From Zobellia laminariae (GTDB lineage Bacteria > Bacteroidota > Bacteroidia > Flavobacteriales > Flavobacteriaceae), in contig NZ_RCNS01000003.1 of NCBI RefSeq assembly GCF_009725995.1, positions 1,061,130-1,125,129 on the forward strand: a stretch of 64,000 bases of DNA. The letters are read 5' to 3'. Positions 12,301-23,100 of the stretch are shown piece by piece. A program made the position numbers and the translations under genes. Each line of letters begins with the position of its first letter. The first letter of the stretch is position 1. The notes beneath the pieces are model-generated. The model saw only the letters and a list, made by a program, of their open reading frames with translations. It did not search any database and was not told the DNA's origin.

Positions 12301-15300
12301 AAGGACTGGCAGTTGTTCCTGAACCGGTAACAGAGTTGATACCTGCTCCGTTTACTATTGTCTCCGAACCATCGGCAGTTGGGATAGTAACCGTGTTACC
12401 ACCCGTTATGCTCAACTGATCTCCAGCTATTCCTAAATCTTGGATTTCATTGGTTGCATCGGCATCCGCATCGTCAATATTATCCACACTACTAATTTGA
12501 TAAGGACTGCCCGTTGAACCGTCTCCGGTTACCGTAACATTTGCATTTCCTGATTCAACTTTTGTTTCTGTTCCGTCCGCAGTTGGAATAGTAACTGTGT
12601 TACCACCCGTTATGCTCAACTGATCTCCAACTATTCCTAAATCTTGGATTTCATTGGTTGCATCGTTATCGTTGTTCGCAGGAATTGTTATTGATAAATC
12701 AAAATCATCTCCTGTTCTTACTACATCTACAGAACCATCCGCTGATGCCACTGTCTGGATTTCATTTCTAATATCTCCATCCACTTCAGTTCCGGTAACT
12801 ACATAAGGACTTGCAGTAGTACCTGAACCGGTAACAGCGTTGATACCTGCTCCGTTTACGATTGTCTCCGAACCATCGGCAGTTGGGATAGTAACTGTGT
12901 TACCTCCTGTTATGCTCAACTGATCTCCTGCTATTCCTAAATCTTGGATTTCATTGGTTGCATCGTTATCGTTGTTCGTAGGAATCGTTATCGACAAATC
13001 AAAATCATCTCCTGTTCTTACTACATCCACAGAACCATCCGCTGATGCCACTGTCTGGATTTCGTTCGTGTCATTGTTCGCATAAGGACTCAAATCGATT
13101 GCAGTTGCGGTAGGATCATCACTTAAAGTAAGGTTGTCACCTGTTAAGCTTAAATCCTGAAATTCATTGGTTGCATCGTTATCGTTGTTCGTAGGAATCG
13201 TTATCGATAAATCAAAATCGTCTCCCGTTCTCACAACATCTACAGAACCATCTGATGATGCTACTGTCTGAATTTCGTTTGTAATGTCTCCATCCACTTC
13301 CGTTCCAGTTACAACATATGGACTGGCGGTTGTTCCTGAACCGGTAACAGAGTTGATACCTGCTCCGTTTACTATTGTCTCCGAACCATCGGCAGTTGGT
13401 ATAGTAACTGTGTTACCTCCTGTTATGCTCAACTGATTTCCTGCTATTCCTAAATCTTGGATTTCATTGGTTGCATCGGCATCCGCATCGTCAACATTAT
13501 CAACACTACTAATTTGATAAGGACTGCCCGTTGAACCGTCTCCGGTTACCGTAACATTTGCATTTCCTGATTCAACTTTTGTTTCTGTTCCGTCCGCAGT
13601 TGGGATAGTAACCGTGTTACCTCCTGTTATGCTCAACTGATCTCCAACTATTCCTAAATCTTGGATTTCGTTAGTTGCATCGGCATCGGCATCGTCAACA
13701 TTATCCACACTACTGATCTGATAAGGACTAGTTGTAGAACCGTCCCCTGTTACCGTAATATTTGCATTTCCTGATTCAACTTTTGTTTCTGTTCCATCGG
13801 CAGCAGCTACAGAAAGATTGTAATCATCGCCTGTTTGTGTCAAGGTTACAGAACCATCTGTTGAGGTAATTGTTTGTATTTCGTTGTTTGGATCTGGATC
13901 CGCATCAGGACTAGCATTTCCACCTACTTGTTGCCATGTACTACCATCGTAGACATATAGTTGTCCCGTTAAAGTATCTACATAAGTTTCTCCACTATTA
14001 GTACCTGTAGTTCCTGTTGCGGCAGGCGTACCCGCATCAACAAAGGTAAGTTCGTTAGTAATATCTCCATCCACTTCAGTTCCGGTAACCACATATGGAC
14101 TGGCGGTTGTACCTGAACCAGTTACCGTATTGATACCTGCTCCGTTAACTACCGTTTCTGAACCATCGGCAGAAGGAAGCGTAATTGTATTACCGCCTGT
14201 TATACTTAATTGATCCCCTGCTATTCCTAAATCTTGGATTTCATTGGTTGCATCGTTATCGTTGTTCGTAGGAATCGTTATCGACAAATCAAAATCGTCT
14301 CCCGTTCTTACTACGTCTACAGAACCATCTGCTGATGCCACTGTCTGGATTTCGTTCGTGATATCTCCATCCACTTCAGTTCCGGTAACTACATAAGGAC
14401 TTGCTGTTGTACCTGAACCGGTTACCGTATTGATACCTGCTCCGTTTACGATTGTCTCCGAACCATCGGCAGTTGGGATAGTAACCGTGTTACCACCCGT
14501 TATGCTCAACTGATCTCCAACTATTCCTAAATCTTGGATTTCATTGGTTGCATCGTTATCGTTGTTCGCAGGAATCGTTATCGATAAATCAAAATCGTCT
14601 CCCGTTCTTACTACATCTACAGAACCATCTGCTGATGCCACTGTCTGGATTTCGTTGTTTGGATCTGGATCTGCATCAGGACTAGCATTTCCACCTACTT
14701 GTTGCCATGTACTACCATCGTAGACATATAGTTGTCCCGTTAAAGTATCTACATAAGTTTCTCCACTATTAGTACCTGTAGTTCCTGTTGCGGCAGGCGT
14801 ACCCGCATCAACAAAGGTAAGTTCGTTAGTAATATCTCCATCCACTTCTGTTCCGGTAACTACATAAGGACTTGCTGTTGTTCCTGAACCGGTAACAGCG
14901 TTGATACCTGCTCCGTTTACTACCGTTTCTGAACCATCCGCAGAAGGAAGCGTAATTGTATTACCACCTGTTATACTTAATTGATCTCCTGCTATTCCTA
15001 AATCTTGGATTTCATTATTTGCATCGTTATCGTTATTCGTAGGAATCGTTATCGACAAATCAAAATCATCTCCTGTTCTTACTACATCCACAGAACCATC
15101 CGCTGATGCCACTGTCTGGATTTCATTGGTTGCATCGTTATCGTTGTTCGCTGGAATCGTTATTGATAAATCAAAATCGTCTCCCGTTCTCACAACATCC
15201 ACAGAACCATCCGCCGAGGCTACTGTCTGAATTTCATTCGTGTCATTATTCGCATAAGGACTCAAATCGATTGCCGTAGCGGTAGGATCATCACTTAAAG

Positions 15301-18300
15301 TAAGGTTGTCACCTGTTAAGCTCAAATCCTGAAATTCATTGGTTGCATCGTTATCGTTGTTAGCAGGAATCGTTATCGATAAATCGAAATCGTCTCCAGT
15401 TCTTACTACGTCTACAGAACCATCGGCTGATGCCACTGTCTGGATTTCATTCGTGTCATTATTCGCATAAGGACTCAAATCGATTGCAGTTGCGGTAGGG
15501 TCATCGCTTAAAGTAAGGTTGTCACCTGTTAAGCTCAAATCCTGAAATTCATTGGTTGCATCGTTATCGTTATTGGCAGGAATGGTTATCGATAAATCAA
15601 AATCGTCTCCCGTTCTTACTACGTCTACAGAACCATCTGATGATACCACTGTCTGGATTTCATTGGTTGCATCGTTATCGTTGTTCGCAGGAATCGTTAT
15701 CGACAAATCAAAATCATCTCCCGTTCTTACTACATCTACAGAACCATCTGATGATGCCACTGTCTGGATTTCATTCGTGTCATTGTTCGCATAAGGACTC
15801 AAATCGATTGCCGTAGCGGTAGGGTCATCACTTAAAGTAAGGTTATCACCTGTTAAGCTTAAATCCTGGAATTCATTGGTTGCATCGTTATCGTTGTTCG
15901 TAGGAATCGTTATCGATAAATCAAAATCGTCTCCCGTTCTTACTACATCTACAGAACCATCCGCTGATGCCACTGTCTGGATTTCGTTGTTTGGATCTGG
16001 ATCCGCATCAGGACTAGCATTTCCACCTACTTGTTGCCATGTACTACCATCGTAGACATATAGTTGTCCCGTTAAAGTATCTACATAAGTTTCTCCACTA
16101 TTAATACCTGTAGTTCCTGTTGCGGCAGGCGTACCCGCATTAACAAAGGTAAGTTCGTTAGTAATATCTCCATCCACTTCAGTTCCGGTAACTACATAAG
16201 GACTTGCTGTTGTACCTGAACCGGTTACCGTGTTTATACCTGCTCCGTTTACGATTGTCTCCGAACCATCGGCAGTTGGGATAGTAACCGTGTTACCTCC
16301 TGTTATGCTCAACTGATCTCCTGCTATTCCTAAATCTTGGATTTCATTGGTTGCATCGTTATCGTTGTTCGCAGGAATCGTTATCGACAAATCAAAATCG
16401 TCTCCTGTTCTTACTACGTCTACAGAACCATCTGATGATGCCACTGTCTGGATTTCATTGGTTGCATCGTTATCATTGTTCGCAGGAATCGTTATCGACA
16501 AATCAAAATCGTCTCCCGTTCTCACAACATCCACAGAACCATCTGCTGAGGCTACTGTCTGTATTTCGTTCGTATCATTGTTCGCATAAGGACCCAAATC
16601 GATTGCAGTTGCGGTAGGGTCATCACTTAAAGTAAGGTTGTCACCTGTTAAGCTCAAATCCTGAAATTCATTCGTTGCATCGTTATCATTGTTAGCAGGA
16701 ATCGTTATCGACAAATCAAAATCGTCTCCAGTTCTTACTACATCTACAGAACCATCTGCTGATGCCACTGTCTGGATTTCATTCGTGTCATTATTTGCAT
16801 AAGGACTCAAATCGATTGCAGTTGCGGTAGGGTCATCACTTAAAGTAAGGTTGTCACCTGTTAAGCTCAAATCCTGAAATTCATTCGTTGCATCGTTATC
16901 GTTGTTCGCAGGAATCGTTATCGATAAATCGAAATCGTCTCCCGTTCTTACTACATCCACTGAACCATCGGCTGATGCCACTGTCTGGATTTCATTATTT
17001 GGATTACCATCTAAATCTGGTGATGCATTTCCACCTACAGCATTCCATGTAGTTCCGTCGTAAACATATAATTGTCCAGCAACCTCATCTACATAAGTAA
17101 CCCCACTATTACTTGGTGTTACAGTTGGAGAACCATTACCTAATAAGGTAAGTTCGTTAGTTACATCTGAATCAGCATCACGGATATCAATATCAAAGTT
17201 ACTTCCTCGTTCCAAAGCAACATTTACTAATTCATTTGGAGTGGTAACCGTACTACTTATTTGTTGGTTATCACTAGCATTGGCAGCTAAATCTTCTAAC
17301 GCTTCTTGAACTGTAGTTTCGTTTACCGTATCTCCGTCTACATCAAAAGGGGCATCCAAAAGAACTTCCGTTGCATTTTGCTCATCTAAATCTACACTAC
17401 TGATTTGATAAGGACTAGCGATAGAACCATCTCCTGTTACCGTAACATTTGCATTTCCTGATTCAACTTTTGTTTCTGTACCATCTACAACAGCTACAGA
17501 AAGATCATAATCATTACCTGAAGGTGTTAATGTTACTGAACCATCTGTTGATGTTAAGGTCTGTATTTCGTTTGATGCGTTTGCATCTGCATCATCTACA
17601 TTTAAGCTAATTGCATTTCCTTCAGATATACTAATATTACCAGGATTACCATCCGTACTTAACGTTTGGTCATCACTGGCATTAGCAGCTAAATCTTCCA
17701 ATGCTTCTTGTACCGTAGTTTCGTTTACTGTATCTCCGTCTACATCAAAAGGAGTGTTCAAAGCTACTTCCGTAGCATCTTGAATCTCATTGGTTGCATC
17801 GGCATCTGCATCTTGAATGTTAATCGTAGTAGAACCACCTCGTTCTAAATCGATATCTACCGTTTCGTTTGGCGTTCCAACCGCACTGCTTACTTGTTGG
17901 TTATCGCTTGCGTTCGCAGCTAAATCTTCTAATGCTTCTTGAACTGTAGTTTCGTTTACCGTATCTCCATCAACATCAAAAGGAGTGTTCAAAGCTACTT
18001 CCGTAGCATCTTGAATCTCATTGGTTGCATCGGCATCGGCATCTTGAATGTTTATTGTTGTAGAACCACCTCGTTCTAAATCGATAGCTACCGTTTCGTT
18101 TGGCGTTCCAACCGCACTGCTTACTTGTTGGTTATCGCTTGCGTTCGCAGCTAAATCTTCTAATGCTTCTTGAACTGTAGTTTCGTTTACTGTATCTCCA
18201 TCAACATCAAAAGGAGCATCTAATGGAACTTCCGTTGCATTTTGCTCATCTAAATCTACACTACTGATTTGATAAGGAGTGGCCGTAGACCCATCTCCTG

Positions 18301-19657
18301 TTACCGTAACATTTGCATTTCCTGATTCAACTTTGGTTTCCGTACCGTCTACAACAGCTACAGATAAATCATAGTCGTTTCCTGATGGCGTTAATGTTAC
18401 CGATCCATCTGTAGAAGTAAGTGTCTGTAATTCATTATTTGGGTCTGGATCAGCATCTGGTGCTGCACTACCTCCGACTTGCTGCCAAGTTGTTCCGTCA
18501 AAAACATATAATTGCCCTGCAACATCATCAACATAAGTAACACCTGAATTTGAAGGTATTACTACTGGTGCGCCACTATCAATTAAAGTAAGTTCGTTCG
18601 TTTCATCTTCGTCAGGATCAGTAGAAGTAACCGTATAGTTTCCGTTTCCGTCATCAGCTACCGAAATGGCACCTGTTCCAGCAATTACGGTTTCTACAAG
18701 AGATGATAAGTCTACACTTGTTGAACTTCCTCTTTCTATATCTATTTGTAGTTGATTTGTTCCGCTTAAAGTTGCACCTGTCAAATTCTGATTATCACTA
18801 GCATTGGCAGCTAAATCAATAATAGCTTCCTCCACTGTTGTTTCATCCACGCTATCACCATCAACATCCAAAGGAGTTGTTAAGTTGACTTCCGTTGCTT
18901 CTTGATCATCAGTACCATCAAAACTCGTTGGCGTTCCATTCTCCGAAGTATAGGTGTAATTAACACTATCAGCTGTGGACAATGTTGTAATCGTCTCATC
19001 TATTTCCGTAAACGTTCCATCGGCTTGTGTTACCGTGGCAATTAGATTACCGGCAACGACATCTGTTATAGCGATGCCGTTCGTGTTGATATCTACATCC
19101 GTTCCATCTCCATTGGTGAATCGGTACAGACCCCCACCTAAATCAGTAATGTCTGATTTAGCTACGGTTACTGTTGCTCCTGATTCATTGGTTAGCGTAA
19201 TGTTACCATCACCAGCATCACTGATAGTAGTAATTGTTTCATTGATCGTAACTAAATCACCGTTTTCATTTTCATAAACACCAATAGCATTCCCTAATGC
19301 AGCCGTTCCCGTTAAGGTAGTAATGGTCTCTACCGGTAGGATAACTGTTGCTGTACCTCCATTTTCAAGTGTAAGAGAAAGTTCTCCACTTACATTATCA
19401 AAAGTGAAGTTTTGAAGTTGCTGATCATCGGAAGAGGTCAACTCCCAAGAATCACCATCCCAGAAATAAATTGTACCTGTATCGGTATTGACATAAATAT
19501 CGCCAATATCTGCTCCTGCAGGAGTAGGTAACCCTGGAGCGGTAACATCTGTACCGCTTAACACCTCGCAATTACATTGGTCTTCTAAATTGACCGTAGT
19601 CTGTGCAAATGTTAATCCGGAGATTAGGAAAACTAAGAGTGTAATTATTCTTTTCAT
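9377..19657 (-). CDS. Giant modular repeat surface protein with tail-fibre-like C-terminus (~3426 aa)
   Basis: The protein starts with a signal peptide, MKRIITLLVFLISGLTFAQ, from ATG 19655-19657. Further in-frame starts at 19663 and 19681 and a TTG at 19690 only lengthen the n-region. The bulk (about residues 400-2800) is a mosaic of modules that each open with an NE(I/F/L) motif and meet at Asp/Asn/Thr-rich joints. Module A is about 37 aa (EIQTVASADGSVDVV type, about twenty copies). Module B is about 34 aa (EFQDLSLTGDNLTLSDD). Module C is about 63 aa (EIQDLGIAGDQLSITGG). Module D is about 57 aa and contains GQLYVYDGSTWQQVGG. A second repeat family (SLAVNTTSNVLTVGIEDG type) fills about 2850-3100. 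The C-terminus has GNVGIGTT and GIGTSSPDARLDVEGG motifs, as in tail-fibre and trimeric fibre head regions. I see no type A or type B sorting domain. It heads an operon with a type B sorting-domain protein and PorP/SprF. Confidence 0.88.
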   Translation of the reverse strand: MKRIITLLVFLISGLTFAQTTVNLEDQCNCEVLSGTDVTAPGLPTPAGADIGDIYVNTDTGTIYFWDGDSWELTSSDDQQLQNFTFDNVSGELSLTLENGGTATVILPVETITTLTGTAALGNAIGVYENENGDLVTINETITTISDAGDGNITLTNESGATVTVAKSDITDLGGGLYRFTNGDGTDVDINTNGIAITDVVAGNLIATVTQADGTFTEIDETITTLSTADSVNYTYTSENGTPTSFDGTDDQEATEVNLTTPLDVDGDSVDETTVEEAIIDLAANASDNQNLTGATLSGTNQLQIDIERGSSTSVDLSSLVETVIAGTGAISVADDGNGNYTVTSTDPDEDETNELTLIDSGAPVVIPSNSGVTYVDDVAGQLYVFDGTTWQQVGGSAAPDADPDPNNELQTLTSTDGSVTLTPSGNDYDLSVAVVDGTETKVESGNANVTVTGDGSTATPYQISSVDLDEQNATEVPLDAPFDVDGDTVNETTVQEALEDLAANASDNQQVSSAVGTPNETVAIDLERGGSTTINIQDADADATNEIQDATEVALNTPFDVDGDTVNETTVQEALEDLAANASDNQQVSSAVGTPNETVDIDLERGGSTTINIQDADADATNEIQDATEVALNTPFDVDGDTVNETTVQEALEDLAANASDDQTLSTDGNPGNISISEGNAISLNVDDADANASNEIQTLTSTDGSVTLTPSGNDYDLSVAVVDGTETKVESGNANVTVTGDGSIASPYQISSVDLDEQNATEVLLDAPFDVDGDTVNETTVQEALEDLAANASDNQQISSTVTTPNELVNVALERGSNFDIDIRDADSDVTNELTLLGNGSPTVTPSNSGVTYVDEVAGQLYVYDGTTWNAVGGNASPDLDGNPNNEIQTVASADGSVDVVRTGDDFDLSITIPANNDNDATNEFQDLSLTGDNLTLSDDPTATAIDLSPYANNDTNEIQTVASADGSVDVVRTGDDFDLSITIPANNDNDATNEFQDLSLTGDNLTLSDDPTATAIDLGPYANNDTNEIQTVASADGSVDVVRTGDDFDLSITIPANNDNDATNEIQTVASSDGSVDVVRTGDDFDLSITIPANNDNDATNEIQDLGIAGDQLSITGGNTVTIPTADGSETIVNGAGINTVTGSGTTASPYVVTGTEVDGDITNELTFVNAGTPAATGTTGINSGETYVDTLTGQLYVYDGSTWQQVGGNASPDADPDPNNEIQTVASADGSVDVVRTGDDFDLSITIPTNNDNDATNEFQDLSLTGDNLTLSDDPTATAIDLSPYANNDTNEIQTVASSDGSVDVVRTGDDFDLSITIPANNDNDATNEIQTVVSSDGSVDVVRTGDDFDLSITIPANNDNDATNEFQDLSLTGDNLTLSDDPTATAIDLSPYANNDTNEIQTVASADGSVDVVRTGDDFDLSITIPANNDNDATNEFQDLSLTGDNLTLSDDPTATAIDLSPYANNDTNEIQTVASADGSVDVVRTGDDFDLSITIPANNDNDATNEIQTVASADGSVDVVRTGDDFDLSITIPTNNDNDANNEIQDLGIAGDQLSITGGNTITLPSADGSETVVNGAGINAVTGSGTTASPYVVTGTEVDGDITNELTFVDAGTPAATGTTGTNSGETYVDTLTGQLYVYDGSTWQQVGGNASPDADPDPNNEIQTVASADGSVDVVRTGDDFDLSITIPANNDNDATNEIQDLGIVGDQLSITGGNTVTIPTADGSETIVNGAGINTVTGSGTTASPYVVTGTEVDGDITNEIQTVASADGSVDVVRTGDDFDLSITIPTNNDNDATNEIQDLGIAGDQLSITGGNTITLPSADGSETVVNGAGINTVTGSGTTASPYVVTGTEVDGDITNELTFVDAGTPAATGTTGTNSGETYVDTLTGQLYVYDGSTWQQVGGNASPDADPDPNNEIQTITSTDGSVTLTQTGDDYNLSVAAADGTETKVESGNANITVTGDGSTTSPYQISSVDNVDDADADATNEIQDLGIVGDQLSITGGNTVTIPTADGTETKVESGNANVTVTGDGSTGSPYQISSVDNVDDADADATNEIQDLGIAGNQLSITGGNTVTIPTADGSETIVNGAGINSVTGSGTTASPYVVTGTEVDGDITNEIQTVASSDGSVDVVRTGDDFDLSITIPTNNDNDATNEFQDLSLTGDNLTLSDDPTATAIDLSPYANNDTNEIQTVASADGSVDVVRTGDDFDLSITIPTNNDNDATNEIQDLGIAGDQLSITGGNTVTIPTADGSETIVNGAGINAVTGSGTTASPYVVTGTEVDGDIRNEIQTVASADGSVDVVRTGDDFDLSITIPANNDNDATNEIQDLGIVGDQLSITGGNTVTIPTADGTETKVESGNANVTVTGDGSTGSPYQISSVDNIDDADADATNEIQDLGIAGDQLSITGGNTVTIPTADGSETIVNGAGINSVTGSGTTASPYVVTGTEVDGDITNEIQTLTSTDGSVTLTPSGDDYDLSVAAADGSETVVNGAGINAVTGSGTTASPYVVTGTEVDGDITNEIQTVASSDGSVDVVRTGDDFDLSITIPANNDNDATNEIQTVASADGSVDVVRTGDDFDLSITIPANNDNDATNEIQTVASSDGSVDVVRTGDDFDLSITIPTNNDNDATNEIQDLGIAGDQLSITGGNTVTIPTADGSETIVNGAGINAVTGSGTTASPYVVTGTEVDGDITNEIQTVASADGSVDVVRTGDDFDLSITIPANNDNDATNEFQDLSLTGDNLTLSDDPTATAIDLSPYANNDTNEIQTVASADGSVDVVRTGDDFDLSITIPANNDNDATNEIQDLGIAGDQLSITGGNTVTIPTADGSETIVNGAGINSVTGSGTTASPYVVTGTEVDGDITNEIQTLTSTDGSVTLTETNDDYNLSVNFPASSDNQNIESLAVNTTSNVLTVGIEDGTSQTVDLSHLDNTGTDNQNIESLAINTSSNVLTVGIEDGSSQTVNLSHLDNSGTDNQSIRNLTFSGNTLTVGIENGSSDTVSLAALADNQSIQGSGLSGNTLTIGIEDGSSETVNLSSLANTDNQQISLSGNIITLDNGTGANTTVDLTDFRDDQNLTSAVVVPNQSVEVQINDGTNTTIDIRDADSDATNELQDLELAGSTLTLTNPATSGNSVDLSGLADHDWYEVGGTSAPDAITDNIFTEGNVGIGTTTITNNRALDVEGNVEINDYLYMNGKNTLRATDDNYLRINWSNDYVLGTFFNGNVRMYDGLVVNERGANSDMRVEGDTETFLLFTDASSDEVGIGTSSPDARLDVEGGTVRFSDYGSNAITGTATSLLGVEADGDLVEVNSLKASKIFYPPSIEVDASTNGTGRTIDLHAQYVAQYGSPMVASASAPAAIPTYANTELYYYVTFYDTAVFANVNVNAAGVMTYDVIGQPASYNSLINVVFVVK
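10980..18440 (-). repeat. Shuffled coding tandem repeats (modules A-D and relatives)
   Basis: About 7.5 kb inside the giant gene consists of repeated coding modules of about 102, 111, 171 and 189 bases. Copies are near-identical in DNA, differing mostly at scattered synonymous positions. Module order varies (A-B-A-B, A-A-C-D, A-C-C and so on), and every junction falls in the same NDNDAT/NE context. This points to expansion and shuffling by homologous recombination at module boundaries. The number and order of copies may differ between strains and could be wrong in a short-read assembly. Confidence 0.9.
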
Positions 19658-19690
19658 GACCATTACTTTACTTAAAATCATATTGTTCAA

Positions 19691-20198
19691 AATTTCTTCA
19701 TAGCCACTTGAACAATCGTTACAAGTAGCGAACTATTTTAAACTAAAATCAAAGCTGAAATCTTACCCGGGACATTGTACTTTTTATGTACATTCTTGGT
19801 ATGGTGAAGAGGAGGTTGGTACTTCCTAAATGCCATTTGGTTTTGAAAAAAAACCTATGTCAAAATTTGGTTAAGTTATTCAGTTTTTGGGTTGTGTAGA
19901 ATCAATTCAATTGAATATGATCCAATTACACTTTACAAAATTAACCTTAGTGTTAGCAACAGAAAATAATTGTTGTATAAGTGTTAATTACTATTGTATA
20001 GGTAGAGAAAGCTGAGGTCTTGGTTTATTTTTTTCTTGTGTCAATCGTCGATAAGTTCAATAATACGACTGACTTACGAGCCATTATCCCGAAAATAAAT
20101 TCGTTGAAATACCTACTTTTTAACACTAAATGAAATGTTAATTTTATTGATTTAGAAGATAATTTTGGCCCTTTATCTGAGCTCAAATAAAAAAAATA
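19691..20198. other. Noncoding gap between two adhesin genes
   Basis: About 0.5 kb without a supported gene. It contains the candidate promoter of the giant repeat gene (19936-19980) and a perfect 12-base palindrome ATTCAATTGAAT at 19905-19916. I see no convincing Rho-independent terminator after the 1499-aa gene that ends at 20199. The implied 5' leader of the repeat gene would be about 270 bases, long for this window, so leader regulation is possible but not shown. Confidence 0.6.
19936..19980 (-). promoter_or_regulatory. Candidate promoter with shared upstream element (giant repeat gene)
   Basis: On the minus strand TAATTTTG (19936-19943) matches the -7 consensus TAnnTTTG. The element TTATACAACAAT (19969-19980) begins 33 bases upstream, nearly the same arrangement as before the 1499-aa and 1855-aa adhesin genes. 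No TTG -33 box lies at normal spacing. Confidence 0.5.
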
Positions 20199-23100
20199 CT
20201 AGTTGGGTTTTACTCTATATGTAATTCTTCTGTTAGTAATTACAGTGTACGCTTTAACCGTACTTAATGGAGAAAATTCAGATGTGGAGTTGGCTAAAGT
20301 TGCCGTGGTGGTTATCGTCTTTCCTAAGGTTATACCAACAGGCAAAGGAATACTAAATTTGAACTTATTGGTGTTATCCGTATTATTGTCTTCATCTGTG
20401 TAGGTAGAAATATTTGACTCTGAATCAGAAGCAGAACCTTCTACCATAGTATTAAGGTAGCGTTGCCCCTCCCCATAGTCATAGATCATTCCTAAAGTAT
20501 TATCACCAATGGTTGCCGTACCTTCATTAATATCTGTAGCAAACAACTCTATAGTTGCCCCTGGTCTTGACCAACCTTCTATCACTAAATTAGTTCCTGA
20601 AACGAACGCTCCAGTAATTATAGGGAAGTTAACAGCTCCATTAGGGCCATTATCACTATCCCCTGAATCATTAATTGTTACTCCATCACCAAATCCATCT
20701 GTTAAATCTAAATCAATACCTAATGCTGCACTAGCCGTTCCGTTTGCATATATAGAATTTCTAGAAATTAAGTTTCCAGATGTATTACCTCCACTTAATA
20801 CAATTCCTGCTCCGCCATTTGCAGCTATAATATTATTGACTACGGATGAGTTACTGCCGTCTAAACGAATTCCTACGTTGGCATCATCCCCCGTACATTT
20901 ACCTCCATCTTGACCTGAATTTGTAATTGTATTATCCGTAATCGTTAATGACCCAGTTATTCCTTCTGCATCAATTCCAAGTGAAGCTGCTCTATCTATT
21001 AAATTCTGCTGAATAACGATACCAGTACCTCCACTGATTTTTATATTGTCAAAACAAGCATTACTGCCGTTGTCCGTAATATGATTGTTTTGAATAGTAG
21101 TAGATGTTCCACCCGCAACCAAAATACCCTCATCTGTATTTTCTGTAATATAATTACTATCTATTATAGCTATTCCCCCAGTAACCTCAACACCATAATC
21201 TATATTACCTGAAGGATTACCAACAGCATTTACGCCTAACAAACTATGGGACACGGTAGCCGAACCACCTTGAATGATAATTCCGGCATTGTTACCTGCA
21301 CGAACAGCCAAATTACGTGTTATTACATTGGTTCCGTTTAATTGAAGAACATCTCCACCTGCACTATACAATTCTATTTCTGGTCTCTCAAAATTTGGTA
21401 AAGCCGTATTGGAATTCCCTACTCCTGTTCCTCCTAAACCTACTGTTCCAGAATTAGTATTTCCCGAATAGGCCGTTTGCGTACGACCATCAATAACGGT
21501 ATTTGTGCCTGTTACAACAGGCAACTCGTTAGGGTTTGACATGGTAAAGTTAAAATACCCATTCGCAAAATTATTATCGGGGGCTCTGCCTAAAGGGTCT
21601 GCCGTAGAGGGTATCATAAATATTGAAGTGTCTTCTCCTGCTGCTGGATCAAACAAACTATTGGCTTCTATATCCAAACCTACTTCACCTATGGTATTAG
21701 AATTCCTGATAAACTGAGTCAATGAACCCTGGCCGGTTTCATTTGTATTAACAATCGTATTAAAATTAAATCCAAAATTGATACCTACTACACCGTTACC
21801 TGCAACCTCTACGGCAGATATACTTTGCGCATTATTAAAAACACCTAGGGAAACATCTTGACCTGCTTGTGGATTAGCCCCTCCTACTTGATTAGTAATA
21901 TCTATAATATTACCAGAAACCATCTCTGTCTTGTATGTCTGAACCGGATAGCAAGAAGAACAATTTGGCCCATTATCTCTTGTAGATCTTACGGTTGAAC
22001 TTACCACTTTAACAAAGTAGTCTCCATCTGCCATTCCTCCAAATGAATAATTTCCGTTTGCTTCCGTATTTTTTCTCTGGATAAAAGTCCCTGAAGAATC
22101 AAAAAGTTCTACAATTGCTCCTGATATTCCTATCCCTCCAGATGTTAATTGATCGCGACCTGCACCACCTGGATAATTGATATCCTCAAAAACACGGCCT
22201 GCAATTAAGTTGGAAGGAACTTTTAATACCACCGCTGCAGAAATAACAAAATCTTGACCTACATCTACATTTGCCGTTACTTCACTATCTGCTGGTTGTA
22301 TAAATGACGAAATATCATACGTGTCTAAATCTACACCATACATATTTGCATTATTATAAACTGGTGGCCCTACGGTGTTATCGTAAATTGTAGAATTATA
22401 AGAGTTGTTACCCGTTTGTCCCCCATCACCTATCAAAACATTTTTCTGATTTCGCTGGTTTGTAATCGATAGTTCTTCAGGATTAGTTGAACCAGAACTT
22501 GAACCATTTAAATCCGGATCACCTTCCCATGATAAAAATGACGCTTTAGCCCCTGTTCCCGATATGGCATAAAATGAATCTAGCGTAAACGAATTACCAT
22601 CATTACTAAGTCCATCAAAACCTTGATATAAATTTATATTTACAGCTGGTAAAGAACGGTCTTCATAAAACACCATTAGTGCCCAGCCCCCTAGAACCGT
22701 ACTGGTAGTACAATATTCTCCCGTATTGTTAATCGTTAAACCGCTAAAATCAAAAACATTGCTCGATAAATTAGATACACCTTGCAATATGCTGGTTACA
22801 TCACTTACATATCCAAAGAAGTTTCTGTTACCCAGAGAGGTTTGATACAGAAAATTAGCAGAAACGCTTTGCCCTTCAAAAATTACATCTGCATCACGAA
22901 CGGTACTAGAATGAGACCAATATAAATAAGCCCTTTCTACAGTTGCTGTTGCCGGAACCGGAGAAACCAAACTATTGGACGATGATGTCGTAACCGCACA
23001 TGGACTAGCTCCATTAGGGCTCGTACGCATGGTACCTCCCGTGGTTGAATAATCATAATACCCATCAAATTCTTGAAATAGTGTTAAAGGGTCATTTGCC

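Noticed and set aside
10980..18440. Regular repeat pattern that could be mistaken for a CRISPR array
   Set aside because: Repeat units are long, in frame, contiguous and protein-coding; there are no unique spacers of constant length and no cas genes.
10501..19277. Many plus-strand open frames of 60-100 codons within the giant repeat gene, some repeated (for example near 11767-12069, 15552-15816, 16347-16617)
   Set aside because: They are antisense shadows of the repeated coding modules, repeat only because the modules repeat, and have no promoters or recognisable products.
19905..19916. Palindrome ATTCAATTGAAT as a specific operator
   Set aside because: Short AT-rich palindromes are expected by chance here and it has no counterpart at the other adhesin promoters.
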